DNA of 64,000 bases from Halomonas sp. SpR1 (GTDB lineage: Bacteria; Pseudomonadota; Gammaproteobacteria; Pseudomonadales; Halomonadaceae): NCBI RefSeq assembly GCF_031010175.1, contig NZ_JAUAMB010000026.1, forward strand, positions 1-64,000, in the 5' to 3' direction. The translations under genes were made by a program, and so were the position numbers. The notes under the pieces are model-generated. The model was not told where the DNA came from. It ran no database searches and saw only the letters and a list, made by a program, of their open reading frames with translations. Each line of letters opens with the position of its first letter. Positions within the stretch are counted from its first letter, which is position 1. This document shows positions 45,370-54,516 of the stretch, piece by piece.

Positions 45370-45506
45370 AATGGTGGTCTATTAGTCACAAAATTGGCGC
45401 AGTGCGGCTACCTAATCTTTCAAGGTGGCTTGCATAGGCGCGTGGTGCAGGCACAATACCAGTAACGGGAATAAAAGCCCCTATATAGTGTTTAAGGAGA
45501 TGCGCC

Positions 45507-46013
45507 GTGCGCGTAATTCGCAAATATGCCAACCGCAGGTTGTATGATACTCAGCAGAGCCGTTATGTAACGCTTGAAGACCTACGCCGTTTAATCATCG
45601 AAGAAGAGCCGTTTCGGGTGGAGGATGCTAAAAGCGGAGAAGATCTAACGCGAACTATTCTGCTCTCTATCATTATCGAGCAGGAGCAAGCCGATAGTGA
45701 AGCGGAAGTATTTTCAAACGATCTGCTGGCGCAGTTAATCCGTGTTTACGATATGACGTCACCGCTGCCGCTGTCGCGTTATCTTGAGCAGGGTACGCAA
45801 CTCATGCTGGAGCAGCAGAAACGTTTGCAGAGCCAGTGGAAGCAGGCAATGCGCAATACTCCATTGGAATTTATGCGTGAGCTCGCTGAAGAGAACATGC
45901 GTTTTTGGCAAAATACTCTGAATCAGCCAGGGCAAACCGGTGAGCCAGGTGATGCTGAGCAGCATGAGAGCGATAGCAGCGATGCTAACAAAGATGACAA
46001 ACCCTCCTCCTGA
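45507..46013 (+). CDS. phaR: PHB synthesis regulator PhaR
   Basis: A 168-residue PhaR: the PHB/PHA accumulation regulator DNA-binding domain begins VIRKYANRRLYDTQQSRYVTL and continues with LTRTILLSIIIEQE; a helical C-terminal part ends in a polar, acidic tail. PhaR represses phasin genes and binds polyhydroxyalkanoate granules. The GTG start has AAGGAG upstream. It indicates that the host stores PHA. Confidence 0.93.
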   Translation: MRVIRKYANRRLYDTQQSRYVTLEDLRRLIIEEEPFRVEDAKSGEDLTRTILLSIIIEQEQADSEAEVFSNDLLAQLIRVYDMTSPLPLSRYLEQGTQLMLEQQKRLQSQWKQAMRNTPLEFMRELAEENMRFWQNTLNQPGQTGEPGDAEQHESDSSDANKDDKPSS

Positions 46014-46080
46014 CCCCACTTGGTGCTGCGCTGTGGCATAATGCCGCCGATATACGCTCTCCCGTTTGAGAAGGATGCAC

Positions 46081-47364
46081 ATGAAGGTTTTGATGATAGG
46101 CGGCGGTGGTCGCGAGCACGCCCTGGCTTGGAAATTGGCGCAATCTAAACAGGTTGAGCAAGTATTTGTCGCCCCCGGCAACGCGGGCACCGCGACGGAA
46201 GCTAAGCTGACTAACGTAGCGATTGCCGCAACGGATCTCGATCGTTTGGTCGATTTTGCCCGTGAAGAGCAGGTTGACTTAACCGTTGTGGGCCCTGAGG
46301 CTCCTTTGGTAGAGGGCGTCGTGGATCGTTTTCAAGCGGCCGGATTAACTATCTTTGGCCCTACTCAAGCGGCCGCCCAGCTGGAAGGTTCAAAATCTTT
46401 TACCAAGGATTTTCTGGCCCGTCATGATATTCCTTCAGCCGACTACCAAACGTTTACAGAAGTTGACCCGGCGCTTGCTTATTTAAGCAAAATGGGCGCA
46501 CCGATCGTCATTAAAGCGGATGGCTTGGCTGCAGGTAAAGGAGTGATTGTGGCGCTTAGCGAAGCCGAAGCTGAGGCAGCTATTCGCGATATGCTGGAAG
46601 CCAACGCTTTCGGCGATGCGGGCGCTCGGGTCGTCATTGAAGAGTTTTTGGAAGGCGAAGAGGCAAGCTTTATTGTCATGGTGGATGGAGAGAATGTCGT
46701 CCCCATGGCCACCAGCCAAGACCACAAGCGCGCCTACGATGGTGATACCGGTCCGAATACCGGCGGTATGGGCGCCTACTCGCCAGCGCCGGTGGTTACC
46801 CCCGAGGTTGACGCCCGCATCATGGAGCAGGTCATTCTGCCCACCGTGCGTGGCATGGCCGAAGAGGGTAATGCGTATACCGGATTTTTATATGCTGGTC
46901 TAATGATCGATGCAGCGGGGAACCCCAAGGTTATTGAATATAACTGCCGCTTTGGTGACCCTGAAACCCAGCCGATTATGCTGCGCCTAACCTCTGATTT
47001 TGCTGAACTCTGTTTAGCGGGAGCCCAGGGCAAGCTGGCGGGGCAACGCTGCGAATGGGATCCTCGTGCCGCGGTGGGCGTGGTTTTAGCTGCTGGTGGC
47101 TACCCTGGCAGCTACCGCAAGGGTGACGTGATTCACGGCTTAGACGCGGCTGAAGAAACGGGCTGCAAAGTGTTTCACGCGGGCACAGCACAAAATGCTC
47201 AGGGTGAGATCACCACATCCGGGGGCCGCGTGCTATGTGTGACGGCATTAGGTGATAGTGTCTCAGCAGCGCAGCAGCAAGCGTACAAGGGCGCTAGTGC
47301 CATTCAGTGGGATGGCGTCGAGTATCGCCGTGATATCGCATTCCGGGCGATTGCCCGAGAGTAG
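46081..47364 (+). CDS. purD: Phosphoribosylamine-glycine ligase
   Basis: A 427-residue ATP-grasp enzyme, step two of purine synthesis. It begins KVLMIGGGGREHALAWKL; FVAPGNAGTATE, VIKADGLAAGKGVIVA (ATP-grasp), DHKRAYDGDTGPNTGGMGAY and EYNCRFGDPETQ follow. I chose the ATG at 46081; two earlier in-frame ATGs (46066, 46075) overlap the ribosome site AAGGA. It is not beside purH here. Confidence 0.96.
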   Translation: MKVLMIGGGGREHALAWKLAQSKQVEQVFVAPGNAGTATEAKLTNVAIAATDLDRLVDFAREEQVDLTVVGPEAPLVEGVVDRFQAAGLTIFGPTQAAAQLEGSKSFTKDFLARHDIPSADYQTFTEVDPALAYLSKMGAPIVIKADGLAAGKGVIVALSEAEAEAAIRDMLEANAFGDAGARVVIEEFLEGEEASFIVMVDGENVVPMATSQDHKRAYDGDTGPNTGGMGAYSPAPVVTPEVDARIMEQVILPTVRGMAEEGNAYTGFLYAGLMIDAAGNPKVIEYNCRFGDPETQPIMLRLTSDFAELCLAGAQGKLAGQRCEWDPRAAVGVVLAAGGYPGSYRKGDVIHGLDAAEETGCKVFHAGTAQNAQGEITTSGGRVLCVTALGDSVSAAQQQAYKGASAIQWDGVEYRRDIAFRAIARE

Positions 47365-47446
47365 TAAGTAAGCCTACGCTAAGCAAATACTGAACGGATG
47401 CCCCGATTAATCAGTGGTTTCCTAATTCACTGACGAGGAAACAGGC

Positions 47447-47887
47447 ATGGAGCGTGTCAAGCTGAACTTCCCCGCTGAGGCGGTCATTCATCGTCATCCT
47501 ATGACGGTGCGGGTAACCGATATGAACTACGGCCGCCACTTGGGGCATGATGCGTTGGTATCGCTGCTTCACGAGGCGCGTATTCAAGCCTTCGCGGCCT
47601 TGGATCTGCCCGAGTGGGATATGCACGGGTACCCTTCGGTCGTCGCTGATCTCGCCGTTCAGTATCAAAGTGAGGCGCGCTGGCCCGATGGGTTAACGAT
47701 TGCTACTGCTGTACCTGAGCCACAAGGCAAATCATTAACGATCTATCAGCGTATTTATCAGGTGGATTCCCAGCAGATAGTCGCCACCGCACGAATCAAT
47801 CAGCTACTGATCGATCTTGCTAGCGGGCGTCCTGTCGAAGTGCCTGAACAGGTTAAACAAGCGCTTTCCCGTGCGAGGTGTGGCTGA
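47447..47887 (+). CDS. Hotdog-fold acyl-CoA thioesterase
   Basis: A 146-residue 4HBT-type protein with VRVTDMNYGRHLGHDALVSLLHEAR, where DMNYGRHLGH matches the D-x-N-x-H-x-x-N-type active region of this family. Substrate unknown, likely an acyl-CoA. Its stop overlaps the start of prkB by one base, so the two are coupled. Confidence 0.82.
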   Translation: MERVKLNFPAEAVIHRHPMTVRVTDMNYGRHLGHDALVSLLHEARIQAFAALDLPEWDMHGYPSVVADLAVQYQSEARWPDGLTIATAVPEPQGKSLTIYQRIYQVDSQQIVATARINQLLIDLASGRPVEVPEQVKQALSRARCG

Positions 47888-48759
47888 TGTCTCGGGAGTA
47901 TCCGATTATTGCGGTGACCGGCTCCTCAGGGGCGGGTACCACTACCGTGCGGCGCAGCTTTGAGCGCATGTTTTTGCGCGAAGATGTGCATGCAGCAATG
48001 GTTGATGGCGACGCCTTTCACCGCTATACACGCGATGATCTGCATCGCATCTTCCGGGAAGAGCCGGAGCGCAAAGATGAGCTATCGCATTTTGCCGTAG
48101 AGGCGAATTTGCTGGATCGCCTTGAAGGGCTATTCAGTGAGTATGGCGAGCATGGGTCGGGCACTTTTCGGCACTATATCCACGCTGAAGATAAGCAGAA
48201 AATCGAAGCGGGCTGCCGGGTAGGTACCTTCACCGAGTGGCAGTCGCTACCCTGTGGTACCGACCTGCTGTTTTATGAAGGTTTGCATGGTGGGCTGGTC
48301 ACGGAAGAGTATGACATTGCGCGCCATGTGGATCTGCTGGTAGGCGTGGCGCCGACCATGAATCTTGAGTGGATTCAAAAGATTGACCGTGACACCAAGC
48401 TGCGTGGCTACTCACAGGAAGCGGTCATTGACACTATCCTGGGCCGGATGGATGACTATGTGCGTTATATCCAGCCGCAGTTTTCGCGTACTCACATCAA
48501 TTTCCAGCGGGTGCCGACGGTCGACACCTCTAACCCTTTTGAAGTGCAGGATATTCCCACTGATGCAGAGTCATTTGTGGTTATCCGCTTTCGGGATCCT
48601 TCGACCGTGGACTTCCCCTGGTTGCTCGCGATGATCAAAGATTCGTTTATGACGCGTCCTCACACGCTGGTTGTGCCGGGTGCGCGGATGTCGCTGGCAA
48701 TGGAACTTATTCTTGCCCCATTGGTTAGGCATCTTCTCGCACAGAGACGCTTCCGTTAA
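47887..48759 (+). CDS. prkB: Phosphoribulokinase
   Basis: A 290-residue PrkB-type kinase with Walker [14 protein letters not shown] near the N-terminus, [37 protein letters not shown] and [18 protein letters not shown]. The enzyme phosphorylates ribulose 5-phosphate. No RuBisCO gene is in the window; E. coli also carries prkB without carbon fixation. ATG at 47887 overlaps the thioesterase stop; a GTG three codons earlier is possible. Confidence 0.92.
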   Translation: MSREYPIIAVTGSSGAGTTTVRRSFERMFLREDVHAAMVDGDAFHRYTRDDLHRIFREEPERKDELSHFAVEANLLDRLEGLFSEYGEHGSGTFRHYIHAEDKQKIEAGCRVGTFTEWQSLPCGTDLLFYEGLHGGLVTEEYDIARHVDLLVGVAPTMNLEWIQKIDRDTKLRGYSQEAVIDTILGRMDDYVRYIQPQFSRTHINFQRVPTVDTSNPFEVQDIPTDAESFVVIRFRDPSTVDFPWLLAMIKDSFMTRPHTLVVPGARMSLAMELILAPLVRHLLAQRRFR

Positions 48760-48770
48760 AGGAGAGTTGT

Positions 48771-49112
48771 ATGGATTGTCTTTTTTGCAAAATCATCAAC
48801 CGCGAAATCCCTGCTGATATCGTTTACGAAGATGGCCACGTGTTGGCATTCAATGATATCAATCCCCAGGCACCTACCCATCAGTTGATTATTCCTAAAA
48901 AGCATATTGCCACGTTGAACGATATTGACGAAGCTGACTTGGCGCTGATCGGTCGACTCCAGTTTACCGCCGCCAAGCTTGCACGGGAGCGAGGCTTTGC
49001 CGAGGATGGCTATCGGGTGGTGATGAACTGCAACGAAATGGGCGGACAAACGGTCTACCATATTCATATGCATTTAATGGGTGGGCGTGCTTTCACCTGG
49101 CCTGCCGGTTGA
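48771..49112 (+). CDS. HIT-family nucleotide phosphoramidase (HinT-like)
   Basis: A 113-residue histidine-triad protein: [21 protein letters not shown] at the start and the triad [16 protein letters not shown] at the end. HinT enzymes hydrolyse adenosine phosphoramidates and aminoacyl-adenylates. AAAGGAGAG stands before the ATG, 11 bases after prkB. Confidence 0.94.
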   Translation: MDCLFCKIINREIPADIVYEDGHVLAFNDINPQAPTHQLIIPKKHIATLNDIDEADLALIGRLQFTAAKLARERGFAEDGYRVVMNCNEMGGQTVYHIHMHLMGGRAFTWPAG

Positions 49113-49151
49113 GCTAAGCAGGTTGCTATCGCAAGTTAACGGAGTGTTGCC

Positions 49152-49793
49152 ATGGATCGTCAACAGAGTCGTTCAGATCGCCTGATACACCAGTTTGATA
49201 CTGTCTTACGGACGCTGATACCCCATGCGGCTTCGTCCCAGCGTACCAGTCCCGGCGAAGGAGTAGCCGAGGGAGTGCTGGATGATCAAGAGCGTCGCCA
49301 TGCGGCGGGCTTAATGCGTATTAACCATACCGGCGAAGTGTGTGCTCAAGCACTTTATCAAGGGCAGGGTGTAACCGCGAAACTTCCCCATACACGTCAC
49401 CAGATGGAGCAGTCGGCGCTGGAGAAGATCGATCATCTCGCCTGGTGCGATGAGCGTCTGGAGCAACTGCAGAGCCGAACGAGCTACCTAAACCCGTTCT
49501 TTTATATTGCTTCCTTTGGCATGGGGGCGGCCTCGGGGGCGGTCAGTGATCGTATTAGTTTGGGTTTGGTAGCTGCGACCGAAGAGCAGGCGGGGAAACA
49601 TCTTGATTCACACCAACAGTCGCTACCCAGTAGCGATAACCGCTCACGCGCTATACTGCGCCAGATGGCCGTTGATGATGCACACCACGCACAATTGGCC
49701 TTAGAAGCTGGTGGTGTACGTTTTCCAGCACCGGTTAAGTGGGGCGTGCGTTTGGCCGCAAAAGTAGTGACCAAAAGCGTCTATCATCTTTGA
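49152..49793 (+). CDS. coq7: 2-nonaprenyl-3-methyl-6-methoxy-1,4-benzoquinol hydroxylase (Coq7)
   Basis: A 213-residue diiron hydroxylase of ubiquinone synthesis. The family blocks AGLMRINHTGEVCAQALYQG, LNPFFYIASFGMGAASG, SDRISLGLVAATEEQ and VKWGVRLAAKVVTKS are clear. Of six expected iron ligands, E62, H95, E144 and H179 are present, but the position before IDH95 is K92 and the one before AHH179 is D176, where other Coq7 proteins have Glu (EExDHL and DExxH). It could still work with shifted ligands (E91 is next to K92). Strong terminator downstream. Confidence 0.9.
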   Translation: MDRQQSRSDRLIHQFDTVLRTLIPHAASSQRTSPGEGVAEGVLDDQERRHAAGLMRINHTGEVCAQALYQGQGVTAKLPHTRHQMEQSALEKIDHLAWCDERLEQLQSRTSYLNPFFYIASFGMGAASGAVSDRISLGLVAATEEQAGKHLDSHQQSLPSSDNRSRAILRQMAVDDAHHAQLALEAGGVRFPAPVKWGVRLAAKVVTKSVYHL

Positions 49794-49852
49794 CGCGTTC
49801 TGGTAGCGCTTAGTCGGCTTTGCCCTGGTTTAAAAGCCAGGCTTTTAAACCT

Positions 49853-49879
49853 AAAAGGCCCCGCAAAGCGGGGCCTTTT
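49853..49879. terminator. Bidirectional terminator between coq7 and ettA
   Basis: AAAAGGCCCCGC-AAA-GCGGGGCCTTTT is a perfect 12-base stem with A- and T-runs on the flanks, between two convergent genes. Confidence 0.92.
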
Positions 49880-49915
49880 GCTGTCAATATCGACTTGCCA
49901 GCGTGATGCTGATGA

Positions 49916-51577
49916 TCAGGCATCAATGCGCTTATACTTCATGCGCTTGGGTGTATCGTTACCCACCCGCTTTCTATGATCCTCTTCGTACTCCGCGTAG
50001 TTGCCTTCAAACAAGACCACTTCAGAGTCACCCTCAAAGGCCATAATGTGAGTAGCGATACGGTCAAGGAACCAGCGATCGTGAGAGATCACCATGGCGC
50101 AGCCAGGGAAGGCCAGAAGCGCGTCTTCCAGTGCTCGCAGGGTTTCGATATCCAGGTCGTTAGAGGGCTCATCGAGTAGCAAAACGTTAGCGCCTTGCTT
50201 GAGGGTTTGGGCAAGCTGCAGGCGACCACGCTCACCACCGGAGAGCTCAGACAAACGCTTTTGCTGGTCATTACCCTTAAAGTTGAAGCGACCCACATAA
50301 GCACGCGAGGAGACTTCGTAGCCGTTAATGTTCAGGATGTCCTGACCATCGGAAACGGCTTCCCAGACGCTCTGCTTGTCGTCTAAGCCATCGCGTAGCT
50401 GCTCGACGTAAGCGATATCAACCGTCTCACCCACCAGAACTTCGCCCTCATCGGGCTGCTCTTTACCAGTGATCAGTTTGAAGAGCGTCGACTTACCCGC
50501 ACCGTTACCGCCGACGATGCCGACAATCGCACCTTGGGGAATGGTGAAAGAGAGGTTCTGGTAGAGCAGCTTGTCATCGAAGCGCTTGGCCACATCACGA
50601 AACTCAATGACGTTATCGCCCAGGCGTGGGCCAGGCGGAATGTAAATCTCATTGGTTTCATTACGCTTTTGAAAGTCGCCCGACTGCATTTCTTCAAAGC
50701 GGTTTAAGCGCGCTTTGCTCTTTGCTTGGCGGCCTTTAGTGTTACTGCGCACCCACTCAAGCTCTTGCTTGATGGCTTTCTGGCGCGAGGCTTCCTGCTT
50801 GGCTTCTTGATTCAGACGCTGATCTTTCTGCTCCAGCCATTGGGAGTAGTTGCCCTCAAACGGAATGCCCTGACCACGGTCAAGCTCAAGAATCCAGCCC
50901 GCCACGTTATCCAGGAAGTAGCGGTCGTGGGTGATAGCCACAACGGTACCGTTGTAGTCGTGAAGGAAACGTTCTAGCCACGCCACCGACTCTGCGTCAA
51001 GGTGGTTGGTAGGCTCGTCAAGCAGCAGCATATCGGGGCTGGAAAGCAGTAAGCGGCAGAGTGCTACACGACGACGCTCACCACCCGAGAGATTGCCTAC
51101 TTTGGCTTCCCAGGGGGGCAGGCGTAGTGCTTCCGCAGCCACTTCAAGCTTGCGCTCAAGGTTGTGCGCATCGGCCGCTTCGATAATATTTTCAAGCCGT
51201 GCCTGCTCGCTAGCCAACGCATCAAAGTCGGCATCGGGCTCTGCGTAGGCTGCATACACCGCATCCAGCTTCTCCTGCGCCTGTTTAATCTCTCCTAGCG
51301 CTTCTTCTACGGTGTCGCGGACGTTTTTCTCGTCGTCTAGCTGCGGCTCCTGGGGAAGATAGCCAACATTGATGCCGGGCATCGGACGAGCTTCACCTTC
51401 AAACTCTTTATCGACACCGGCCATAATGCGCAGCAGTGTGGATTTACCCGAACCGTTAAGCCCCAGCACACCGATTTTGGCGCCCGGGAAAAACGAGAGC
51501 GAAATATCCTTGAGAATTTGCTTTTTGGGCGGCACTACTTTGCCGACCCGGTTCATGGTGAAAACGTATTGCGCCAT
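49916..51577 (-). CDS. ettA: Energy-dependent translational throttle protein EttA (ABC-F)
   Basis: A 553-residue ABC-F protein with two ATPase halves and no membrane helices. First half: GLNGSGKSTLLRIMAGVD, LSGGERRRVALCRLLL, LLDEPTNHLDAESV. Second half: GGNGAGKSTLFKLITG, LSGGERGRLQLAQTL, LLDEPSNDLDIETL. The linker (VRSNTKGRQAKSKARLNRFE) and arm fit EttA. It binds the ribosomal E site and gates the first peptide bond when ADP is high. Length matches E. coli EttA (555). Confidence 0.96.
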   Translation of the reverse strand: MAQYVFTMNRVGKVVPPKKQILKDISLSFFPGAKIGVLGLNGSGKSTLLRIMAGVDKEFEGEARPMPGINVGYLPQEPQLDDEKNVRDTVEEALGEIKQAQEKLDAVYAAYAEPDADFDALASEQARLENIIEAADAHNLERKLEVAAEALRLPPWEAKVGNLSGGERRRVALCRLLLSSPDMLLLDEPTNHLDAESVAWLERFLHDYNGTVVAITHDRYFLDNVAGWILELDRGQGIPFEGNYSQWLEQKDQRLNQEAKQEASRQKAIKQELEWVRSNTKGRQAKSKARLNRFEEMQSGDFQKRNETNEIYIPPGPRLGDNVIEFRDVAKRFDDKLLYQNLSFTIPQGAIVGIVGGNGAGKSTLFKLITGKEQPDEGEVLVGETVDIAYVEQLRDGLDDKQSVWEAVSDGQDILNINGYEVSSRAYVGRFNFKGNDQQKRLSELSGGERGRLQLAQTLKQGANVLLLDEPSNDLDIETLRALEDALLAFPGCAMVISHDRWFLDRIATHIMAFEGDSEVVLFEGNYAEYEEDHRKRVGNDTPKRMKYKRIDA

Positions 51578-51751
51578 GGAGATCCGTTAAGTTGATGAAA
51601 AGAATAAAGCGACAGCAGCGGGCTACTGGCTCTTATTACTGACTGTTATTACAGACTAGGAAGTGATGATAGTGGTCTGCGCCAGGAAAGGCTAGGAGCG
51701 TATAGCTAGCCGGGCCCACTCAATTGCTGAGAAGGCCGAGCTACTCAAGGT

Positions 51752-51979
51752 CTACTCTTCTTCGTCCCAGTCGTCTTCAATGGCGCGCTGGAGTCGACGC
51801 TCTTCCAGCCACGCTTCAACTTGGCGTCGTGCACGTAAGCTGTCTGCTTTGCTTGGTTTGCTTTTACCGTAGTGGTCATCATTTACGGCGTCTAAGCTCT
51901 CAAACTCGTCTGAGTCGAGTACTTCGCTGCCTAAGGTTTCATGACTTAGGGTCTCACGACTTAGGGGATCACGGCTCAT
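51752..51979 (-). CDS. Small acidic protein, PA3496 (putative envelope integrity) family-like
   Basis: A 75-residue soluble protein with an acidic N-terminal half and a C-terminal helix RARRQVEAWLEERRLQRAIED ending in WDEEE. The helix resembles the PA3496 family, annotated as putative envelope integrity proteins; function is not established. The ATG at 51979 has GGAGGA upstream; a longer frame begins 25 codons earlier without support. The N-terminus repeats SxETL units (SRETLSHETLGSE). Confidence 0.6.
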   Translation of the reverse strand: MSRDPLSRETLSHETLGSEVLDSDEFESLDAVNDDHYGKSKPSKADSLRARRQVEAWLEERRLQRAIEDDWDEEE

Positions 51980-52175
51980 GTGATGTCCTCCAACCCAGCC
52001 GGCGTGCCGGCGAAACAACGGCTTCACACGAGTGCATATGCAGTTCGAAAACACATGCTATCCGTAACGTGAAGCGCCTAGCGCAGTACAAGCGCCTTGC
52101 CGCTATATAACGCCAGTTGGGATGAAGTTCAAGCTTTATAGTTTTTTTTAGTGAGAAAGTTAATGATCAACTGCT

Positions 52176-52601
52176 TTACCGCTGCTTTTGTAACTCCGCA
52201 AGTGCTAGCTGTGCCTCTACACGCTCCGTCACATCTTTTTGTACACCGATGAAGTACATCAGCTCATCAGCCTCGTCATAGACAGGGGTGATAGAAAGCT
52301 CGTTCCAAAACATGGTGCCGTCTTTGCGGTAATTACGCAGTACTTCTCGGGAAGGGTGGCCATCTTTTAGCGCATCCCGAATAGCGACTAGCGCGTCCTG
52401 GTCACGGTCTTCGTTTTGTAAGAAGCGGCAGTCGCGATACAAAATTTCATCCGCACTGTAGCCCGTCAAACGCTCAAAGCCTTTGTTGACGTAGATGAGG
52501 ATATTTTCATCCCCTTCCTGTTCGGCAACGACGATGCCGTCTTCCGATGCGTCAACAATACGTTCAAGCAGCTCCGGGCTGATCAAAGGGGATCGTTTCA
52601 T
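52176..52601 (-). CDS. Short LOV blue-light photoreceptor
   Basis: A 141-residue PAS/LOV protein almost without an effector domain, like the short LOV proteins of Pseudomonas putida. It reads LLERIVDASEDGIVVAE, LIYVNKGFERLTGYSADEI, the adduct-forming cysteine in YRDCRFLQNEDRDQ (C58), then LRNYRKDGTMFWNELSITPV and YFIGVQKDVTERVE. The FMN-contacting Asn and Gln are in place. It should sense blue light through a Cys-FMN adduct and act through a partner. ATG at 52601 with AGGA upstream. Confidence 0.9.
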   Translation of the reverse strand: MKRSPLISPELLERIVDASEDGIVVAEQEGDENILIYVNKGFERLTGYSADEILYRDCRFLQNEDRDQDALVAIRDALKDGHPSREVLRNYRKDGTMFWNELSITPVYDEADELMYFIGVQKDVTERVEAQLALAELQKQR

Positions 52602-52637
52602 CAAGTTGTTCCTGTTGCAGCTCCAAGTCCTTTCCAT

Positions 52638-52667
52638 GGTTCACAGCCGCTTTTACACCTGTGAACC
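52638..52667 (-). promoter_or_regulatory. Inverted repeat in the LOV gene leader
   Basis: GGTTCACA (52638-52645) and TGTGAACC (52660-52667) are perfect inverted copies with a 14-base centre, between the probable promoter and the start codon. It may be an operator or a leader hairpin. Confidence 0.5.
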
Positions 52668-52687
52668 GCCGGAATGTCCAATCACTT

Positions 52688-52715
52688 ATTATAGGCAGCA
52701 TAGCAAATGTGCCAA
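52688..52715 (-). promoter_or_regulatory. Promoter of the LOV gene
   Basis: On the minus strand TTGGCA (52710-52715) and TATAAT (52688-52693) are separated by 16 bases, about 85 bases before the ATG. Confidence 0.6.
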
Positions 52716-52840
52716 CGCATCACTGCTATCTGGCTCTATCATGGCGAGCGTTGCCGCGCATTGCAATCGTGAACGCTATCCTAACGTCAGCGGGTTTATT
52801 GAAAATAACCTTGTGTTTCATATTGCTGGCCAGCGGCATG

Positions 52841-54154
52841 TTACTCGACTTCGGGTAGTTGATGCGCGCTTAAGATCGCTCCGACGGCGGTAGCCGCCAA
52901 AATGAGTAGTAATACGCCGCTACCAAACCATTGTGCAAAGGCGCCAATAAAACCACCTACGAACAGCATTAATACGCCGGTTAAGGTATTTGATAGGGCA
53001 ACGTAGAGTGCGCGGTTATCTTGGCTTGCCATATCGACGAGATAGGTTTTGCGCCCTAATCGTACGCCGTGGTGCACAATGACCAGCAGGGCGTAAATCG
53101 TTGCATAGGGCCATATGCTGTGTGTCCATTCGCCGGGGAGCCAAACCAGGCTGGCGGCCAATAAGCAGCAAATAGCGGTACCCATAGCTGCATCGCGCAT
53201 CACGCCTCGACTTGACTGATCTGCGCGTTTCCCCCATACCGGGCTGGCCACCATGGCGGCTAGTCCCGATACCACAATTAGTATGCCCAGGCCCCCCAGG
53301 TCAGTGCCGCTTTGGTTCTGCCCGAGAAGAGCGATATAGGGAAGAGCAAGAGCGCTTGAGAGCAGGAGTGCCCGCGCAACATTAAAGTGTAAAAAAGTGC
53401 GGTCATTTTTCAGCAGCGAGAGGCCCAGTTTAATGCTGTCCCAGCCGTTTTCTCCTCCTTCTACCGCGCCAGCAGCTTCTTGAATGCGCCCGGCAGCGAT
53501 GGCATTCATTAGCCAACCGCCGGCAGCTATGGCCAGCAGTATTGCCACTACTAAATTGCCGGGGCGGCTCTCAAACAGCATTAGCACCGCTCCTGCTGCC
53601 AACGTCGCGCCGCCGGCAATGCTGCCGCTCCAGCCCATTAACGTGCCACGGCGGCGCTTGGCAATGGTTTTACCCAGTACATCTTTTGTGGCGATTGAGG
53701 ATAACCCCCGTGCCAGCGAGAGCAGAACTAGCGCTGCCAGCACTAACGCGCCGCCCAAGGTGCCGTTGGCGAATAACGCTAATACAGCAAGCGCTAAGGC
53801 AGCGAATGCTTGGATCAGAGCGCCAGCTACCCACACCCATTTGCGTCTGGGCTTTAAACGGATAAACCCAGCCACAAAAATTTGTGGCAGCAGGGCACCT
53901 GACTCCCGGATGGGAACCAGTAGGCCTACCATCCAGACGGGGGCGCCAATAATGCCCATCAGCCAGGGTAAAACCAGGCGCGCGCTCGACAGTTCGTCAG
54001 CCAGCTTATTGCCCAAAGAGGCCCATACATGAAGAAAAAAATTGCGCGGTTGTTCGTCGCAGGCGCTTTCAGGTATGTCATCGCACAGGCGGCTATCGTC
54101 ATCACCCGTCAGCCACTCATACAGACGAGTTTGCGAAACGTTGTGTTCGGCCAT
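52841..54154 (-). CDS. MFS transporter
   Basis: A 437-residue membrane protein with about twelve helices. A soluble N-terminal segment of some 45 residues (YEWLTGDDDSRLCDDIPESA) precedes the first helix, which is unusual. The loop GKTIAKRRRGTLMGWSGS between helices recalls the MFS motif A region. Substrate unknown. The ATG at 54154 has AAAGGAG five bases upstream; an ATG seven codons earlier overlaps that site. Confidence 0.85.
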   Translation of the reverse strand: MAEHNVSQTRLYEWLTGDDDSRLCDDIPESACDEQPRNFFLHVWASLGNKLADELSSARLVLPWLMGIIGAPVWMVGLLVPIRESGALLPQIFVAGFIRLKPRRKWVWVAGALIQAFAALALAVLALFANGTLGGALVLAALVLLSLARGLSSIATKDVLGKTIAKRRRGTLMGWSGSIAGGATLAAGAVLMLFESRPGNLVVAILLAIAAGGWLMNAIAAGRIQEAAGAVEGGENGWDSIKLGLSLLKNDRTFLHFNVARALLLSSALALPYIALLGQNQSGTDLGGLGILIVVSGLAAMVASPVWGKRADQSSRGVMRDAAMGTAICCLLAASLVWLPGEWTHSIWPYATIYALLVIVHHGVRLGRKTYLVDMASQDNRALYVALSNTLTGVLMLFVGGFIGAFAQWFGSGVLLLILAATAVGAILSAHQLPEVE

Positions 54155-54246
54155 CGGGGCTCCTTTTTGATCCATCTATCTCAGGCTAACTCAAAATGAC
54201 AGAATGCCTTCTTAGGATGCCATATTAACTTGACTCGGAGGTCTGG

Positions 54247-54516
54247 ATGTCACGTATTCAAATCCGTTATTGCACTCAATGCCAATGGCTGCTGCGTAGT
54301 GGCTGGTATGCACAGGAACTGCTCTCAACCTTTGGTGAAGGGTTGAGCGAGGTATCGCTGGCCCCGTGCCATGGCGGTACGTTCGAGATCTGGTGTGATG
54401 AGGTGCTGTTATGGGAGCGCAAGCGTGATGGCGGTTTCCCGGACATCAAGCTTCTCAAACAGCGTGTACGCGACCTGTTGGAGCCAGATCGCGATTTAGG
54501 ACATATCGATCGATGA
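54247..54516 (+). CDS. SelT/SelW/SelH-family (Rdx) redox protein
   Basis: An 89-residue protein with the Rdx start IRYCTQCQWLLRSGWYAQEL, in which CTQC is the thioredoxin-like redox motif (Cys in place of selenocysteine), and GTFEIWCDEVLLWERKRDGG. The physiological partner is unknown. GGAGG precedes the ATG; its stop overlaps the next gene by four bases. Confidence 0.9.
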   Translation: MSRIQIRYCTQCQWLLRSGWYAQELLSTFGEGLSEVSLAPCHGGTFEIWCDEVLLWERKRDGGFPDIKLLKQRVRDLLEPDRDLGHIDR

